Origin: Oribacterium sp. C9
GTDB taxonomy: Bacteria > Bacillota > Clostridia > Lachnospirales > Lachnospiraceae
Assembly: GCF_002007235.1 (NCBI RefSeq)
Contig: NZ_MUHW01000001.1
Location: 62,001-126,000 of the forward strand
Length of the DNA stretch: 64,000 bases
Direction: 5' to 3'
Shown here in pieces: positions 61,601-64,000 of the stretch. Positions within the stretch are counted from its first letter, which is position 1; every line of letters starts with the position of its first letter. The position numbers and the translations under genes are program-made. The notes below the pieces were generated by a model, which did no database searches, was not told the origin of the DNA, and saw only the letters and a list, made by a program, of their open reading frames with translations.

Positions 61601-62938
61601 ATGGAGAAAACAGAGCAGCAGGCAAGACAGGAAATACTCGACCTTGTATCTGAATATGCAAAAAAATATAAGATGCCGGTAAAACCTTACGAGGAAGGTG
61701 ATCGTATACCATATGCGAGCCGTGTATTTGATGATAAGGAAATGGTAAATCTGGTGGACAGTGCCCTTGAGTTCTGGCTTACAGCCGGTAGATTTACAGA
61801 TGAATTTGAGAAGAAATTCGGAGAATACCTTGGAGTTAGATATGTGAGCCTGGTGAATTCCGGCTCAAGTGCCAACCTTCTTGCCTTCAGCACACTTACA
61901 AGTCCCCTTTTAAAGGAGAGGCAGATTAAGAGAGGTGATGAGGTCATAACAGTAGCAGCGGGGTTCCCTACCACAGTTAATCCTATCATACAGTATGGTG
62001 CCGTGCCTGTATTTGTGGATGTTACTTTCCCGACCTGCGATATCGATGTGAGCATGCTGGAAGAGGCATACAGCGCTAAGACCAAGGCTGTTATGATAGC
62101 ACATACTCTCGGAAATCCTTTCAATCTCAAGGCTGTAAAGGAGTTTTGTGATAAGCATGGTCTCTGGCTTGTAGAGGACAACTGTGATTCTCTGGGAACC
62201 ACATATGAGATCGACGGAGAGACTAAGCTTACCGGTACTATAGGTGACATAGGAACTTCAAGCTTCTATCCGCCTCATCACATGACCATGGGAGAGGGCG
62301 GAGCCTGCTACACAAACAATCCGCTTCTTCACCGTATCATGAGAAGCTTCAGAGACTGGGGTCGTGACTGCTGGTGTGCTCCGGGAAAGGACAATACATG
62401 CGGACATCGTTTTGACGGACAGTATGGAGAACTTCCTAAGGGCTATGACCATAAGTATGTGTATTCACATTTCGGATACAATCTCAAGGCTACGGATATG
62501 CAGGCTGCAGTAGGTGTAGCACAGCTTGAGAAGTTTCCTTCATTTGTTGAAAGAAGAAAGCATAACTTCAGTTTTCTTAAGAAGCTTTTGATCGAAGGAG
62601 GAGCAGAGGATAAGCTCATACTGCCTGAAGCAGAGCCAGGTTCCGATCCAAGCTGGTTTGGTTTCCTTATGACATGCAGGGAAGGTGTTGACAGAGAGCA
62701 TGTAGTCAGATATGTGGAGGACCATGGTGTTCAGACTAGAATGCTGTTTGCCGGAAATCTCATTAAGCACCCATGCTTTGATGAGATGCGAAAATCCGGA
62801 GAAGGATATCGTGTTGTAGGAAATCTTGAAAATACGGACAGAATCATGAGAGATACTTTCTGGGTAGGACTTTATCCGGGAATGACCGATGAGAAGCTGA
62901 GCTACATGGCTAAAGTTCTGATAGAGGCATTAAAATAA
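61601..62938 (+). CDS. rfbH: CDP-4-keto-6-deoxy-D-glucose-3-dehydrase (E1)
   Basis: This 445-residue PMP-dependent, iron-sulfur C-3 dehydrase acts in 3,6-dideoxyhexose synthesis. It belongs to the DegT/DnrJ/EryC1 family but has His instead of the PLP lysine: SFYPPHHMTMGEGGA (H226/H227). The [2Fe-2S] ligands are visible as C257-x-C259-x7-C267, with C195 upstream, the spacing pattern of Yersinia E1. Its usual electron donor, the E3 reductase (RfbI/AscD), is not seen in the window. GGAGTG precedes the ATG. A GGGGA/TCCCC hairpin (61571-61585) lies just upstream of that site. Confidence 0.96.
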   Translation: MEKTEQQARQEILDLVSEYAKKYKMPVKPYEEGDRIPYASRVFDDKEMVNLVDSALEFWLTAGRFTDEFEKKFGEYLGVRYVSLVNSGSSANLLAFSTLTSPLLKERQIKRGDEVITVAAGFPTTVNPIIQYGAVPVFVDVTFPTCDIDVSMLEEAYSAKTKAVMIAHTLGNPFNLKAVKEFCDKHGLWLVEDNCDSLGTTYEIDGETKLTGTIGDIGTSSFYPPHHMTMGEGGACYTNNPLLHRIMRSFRDWGRDCWCAPGKDNTCGHRFDGQYGELPKGYDHKYVYSHFGYNLKATDMQAAVGVAQLEKFPSFVERRKHNFSFLKKLLIEGGAEDKLILPEAEPGSDPSWFGFLMTCREGVDREHVVRYVEDHGVQTRMLFAGNLIKHPCFDEMRKSGEGYRVVGNLENTDRIMRDTFWVGLYPGMTDEKLSYMAKVLIEALK

Positions 62939-62942
62939 TCAT

Positions 62943-63836
62943 ATGAATAATACTGTAGAAAAAACTGACTGGAACTTTGATCTTGAGAAGATACATAAGG
63001 CTAATCTTGAGATACTGAAGGCTATCAGGGATATATGTGAGAAACACAATATTTCCTATCTTATTGATTCCGGAACACTTCTCGGTGCTGTAAGACATAA
63101 GGGATTTATCCCATGGGATGATGATGTGGATCTCTGTTTCAGACGAGAGGAATTTGAGAAGTTCAAGGCTATAGCAAATCTCGAACTGCCCAAGGGCATG
63201 GAACTGGTGTTGCCATATGAGTACAGAAACGGTGAATCCTTCTATGATTTCGTTCCGAGAGTTGTCTATCTCAATTCAAGAAGACATTCTGAAAATGATG
63301 AGGATATGGAGTTCTACGAAGGAAAGCTCAATCATCTCTGGGTAGATCTTTTTATCATAGACAGGCTGCCTTCTGATGAGACAGAAGCAAAACTTATGAA
63401 GCTGAAGCAGCAGATCTATTTCGGCCTGGGAATGGCCCACAGAAGAAAGCTGGACTGGTCTAAATATAAAGGGCTGCAGAAGCTTGAGGTCATGGTGCTG
63501 GTGGGGGTCGGAAAGCTGATCTCCCTTAAGACCATATTTAAATGGCAGGATAAGAGTGCCAGAAAATACACTGACTTATATAGTGAACAGAAATCTGGTA
63601 CAAATGGAAAATCATTTTTTTCAAATTATCAGCCTGATTTCCAGTATTGCACCGTAGAGGATGCATGGGAAGAGCCCATACAGTTTGAGTTTGAAGGAGA
63701 AAAATTCACAGGACCCAAGGAGTGGGATAAGGTTCTCAAAATGCTTTATGGGGATTATATGAAGCTTCCGCCTGTTGAAAAGCGTCAGCCATCCCATAGC
63801 GGACGAGAACTTGAGATATTGGAAGAAGCAGACTAG
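62943..63836 (+). CDS. LicD-family phosphotransferase
   Basis: This 297-residue protein carries the LicD/fukutin-related signature SGTLLGAVRHKGFIPWDDDVDLCFRREEFEKF (about residues 41-75), with the acidic metal-binding cluster WDDDVDL. Known members transfer phosphocholine or other phospho-alcohols onto surface glycans. It starts 4 bases after rfbH, so it is coupled to it. No choline uptake, kinase or cytidylyltransferase genes (licA-C) are in the window, so the transferred group is open. The gene ends just before a further glycosyltransferase. Confidence 0.92.
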   Translation: MNNTVEKTDWNFDLEKIHKANLEILKAIRDICEKHNISYLIDSGTLLGAVRHKGFIPWDDDVDLCFRREEFEKFKAIANLELPKGMELVLPYEYRNGESFYDFVPRVVYLNSRRHSENDEDMEFYEGKLNHLWVDLFIIDRLPSDETEAKLMKLKQQIYFGLGMAHRRKLDWSKYKGLQKLEVMVLVGVGKLISLKTIFKWQDKSARKYTDLYSEQKSGTNGKSFFSNYQPDFQYCTVEDAWEEPIQFEFEGEKFTGPKEWDKVLKMLYGDYMKLPPVEKRQPSHSGRELEILEEAD

Positions 63837-63881
63837 CTTTCATGCGATAATATATACCGGATAATAGGAACAGGAGAAATC

Positions 63882-64000
63882 ATGAAACTGCTGAGCATCG
63901 TCGTTTCAGCTTACAATGAAGAAGCTGGATTACATGAGTTTTACAGAGTTACAAAAGAATATGCAAAATACCTGAAGGAAAAGAACTGGGGTTACGAGTT
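63882..64000 (+). CDS. GT2 glycosyltransferase, 5' part (runs off the window)
   Basis: The frame begins MKLLSIVVSAYNEEAGLHEFYRVTKEYAKYLKEKNWGYE and is open to the window end. SIVVSAYNEEAGLHEFY is the typical start of DPM1/GtrB-like GT2 enzymes that load polyprenyl-phosphate with a sugar. This would fit the two GT-C-like proteins in the cluster as users of such donors. CAGGAG precedes the ATG. Confidence 0.85.
   Translation, partial: MKLLSIVVSAYNEEAGLHEFYRVTKEYAKYLKEKNWGYE

Overview
The window looks like a chromosomal segment from a low-to-moderate GC, Gram-positive anaerobe of the Lachnospiraceae, most like Butyrivibrio or a close relative. This is inferred from gene content and style, not from any search. 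The pointers are uronate catabolism, glycogen/alpha-glucan enzymes, a monoderm-type Tad pilus locus without a secretin, a HrcA/CIRCE-type heat-shock site, strong AGGAGG ribosome binding sites and sigma-A promoters. I see no insertion sequence, prophage, integrase or CRISPR array.

Layout. 1-3.5 kb: uxaB-uxaA (hexuronate catabolism) behind a promoter carrying a perfect cre-type palindrome. 3.5-5.9 kb: two small HPr-like proteins that lack the catalytic histidine, a small membrane protein and an HELCH metallopeptidase. 5.9-10.6 kb (minus strand): response regulator, histidine kinase and D-Ala-D-Ala carboxypeptidase. 10.7-16 kb: SH3 membrane protein, trmB, tRNA-Lys(CTT), a secreted peptidoglycan hydrolase and a LysR regulator. 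16.4-23 kb: the F1Fo ATP synthase operon atpB-E-F-[H+A]-G-D-C, in which delta and alpha are encoded as one 683-residue polypeptide. 23.2-31.2 kb: proC, a 32-residue membrane peptide, an AIR-synthase-like/Lrp/aminotransferase operon, a GH13 enzyme, glgB and an APH-like kinase. 32.2-42.7 kb (minus strand): an eleven-gene Tad/Flp pilus operon with a prepilin peptidase at each end. 43.1-47.8 kb: phosphoglucomutase and clpB (CIRCE). 48-64 kb: a secreted low-complexity protein, then a surface-polysaccharide cluster.

How the genes work together. Phosphoglucomutase can supply glucose-1-phosphate both to glycogen metabolism (glgB, GH13) and to the CDP-sugar branch RfbF-RfbG-RfbH, which leads to a CDP-3,6-dideoxyhexose. 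The polysaccharide cluster also encodes a Wzt-type ABC ATPase with a C-terminal glycan-binding-like domain, a 1233-residue protein, a further GT2-like enzyme, two GT-C-like membrane proteins, an acyltransferase, a LicD-family protein and the start of another GT2. From the sequence, the 1233-residue protein looks like a methyltransferase-like, kinase-like, coiled-coil, GT2 and GT4 chain. Its front half resembles the O-antigen chain-length regulator WbdD.

The most notable observations are the delta-alpha ATP synthase fusion, the WbdD-like multidomain protein coupled to Wzt, the hairpin carrying promoter, terminator and Shine-Dalgarno sequence in front of wzt, the duplicated Ada-like Cys motifs on a TadE-like pseudopilin, and the two His-less HPr-like proteins.
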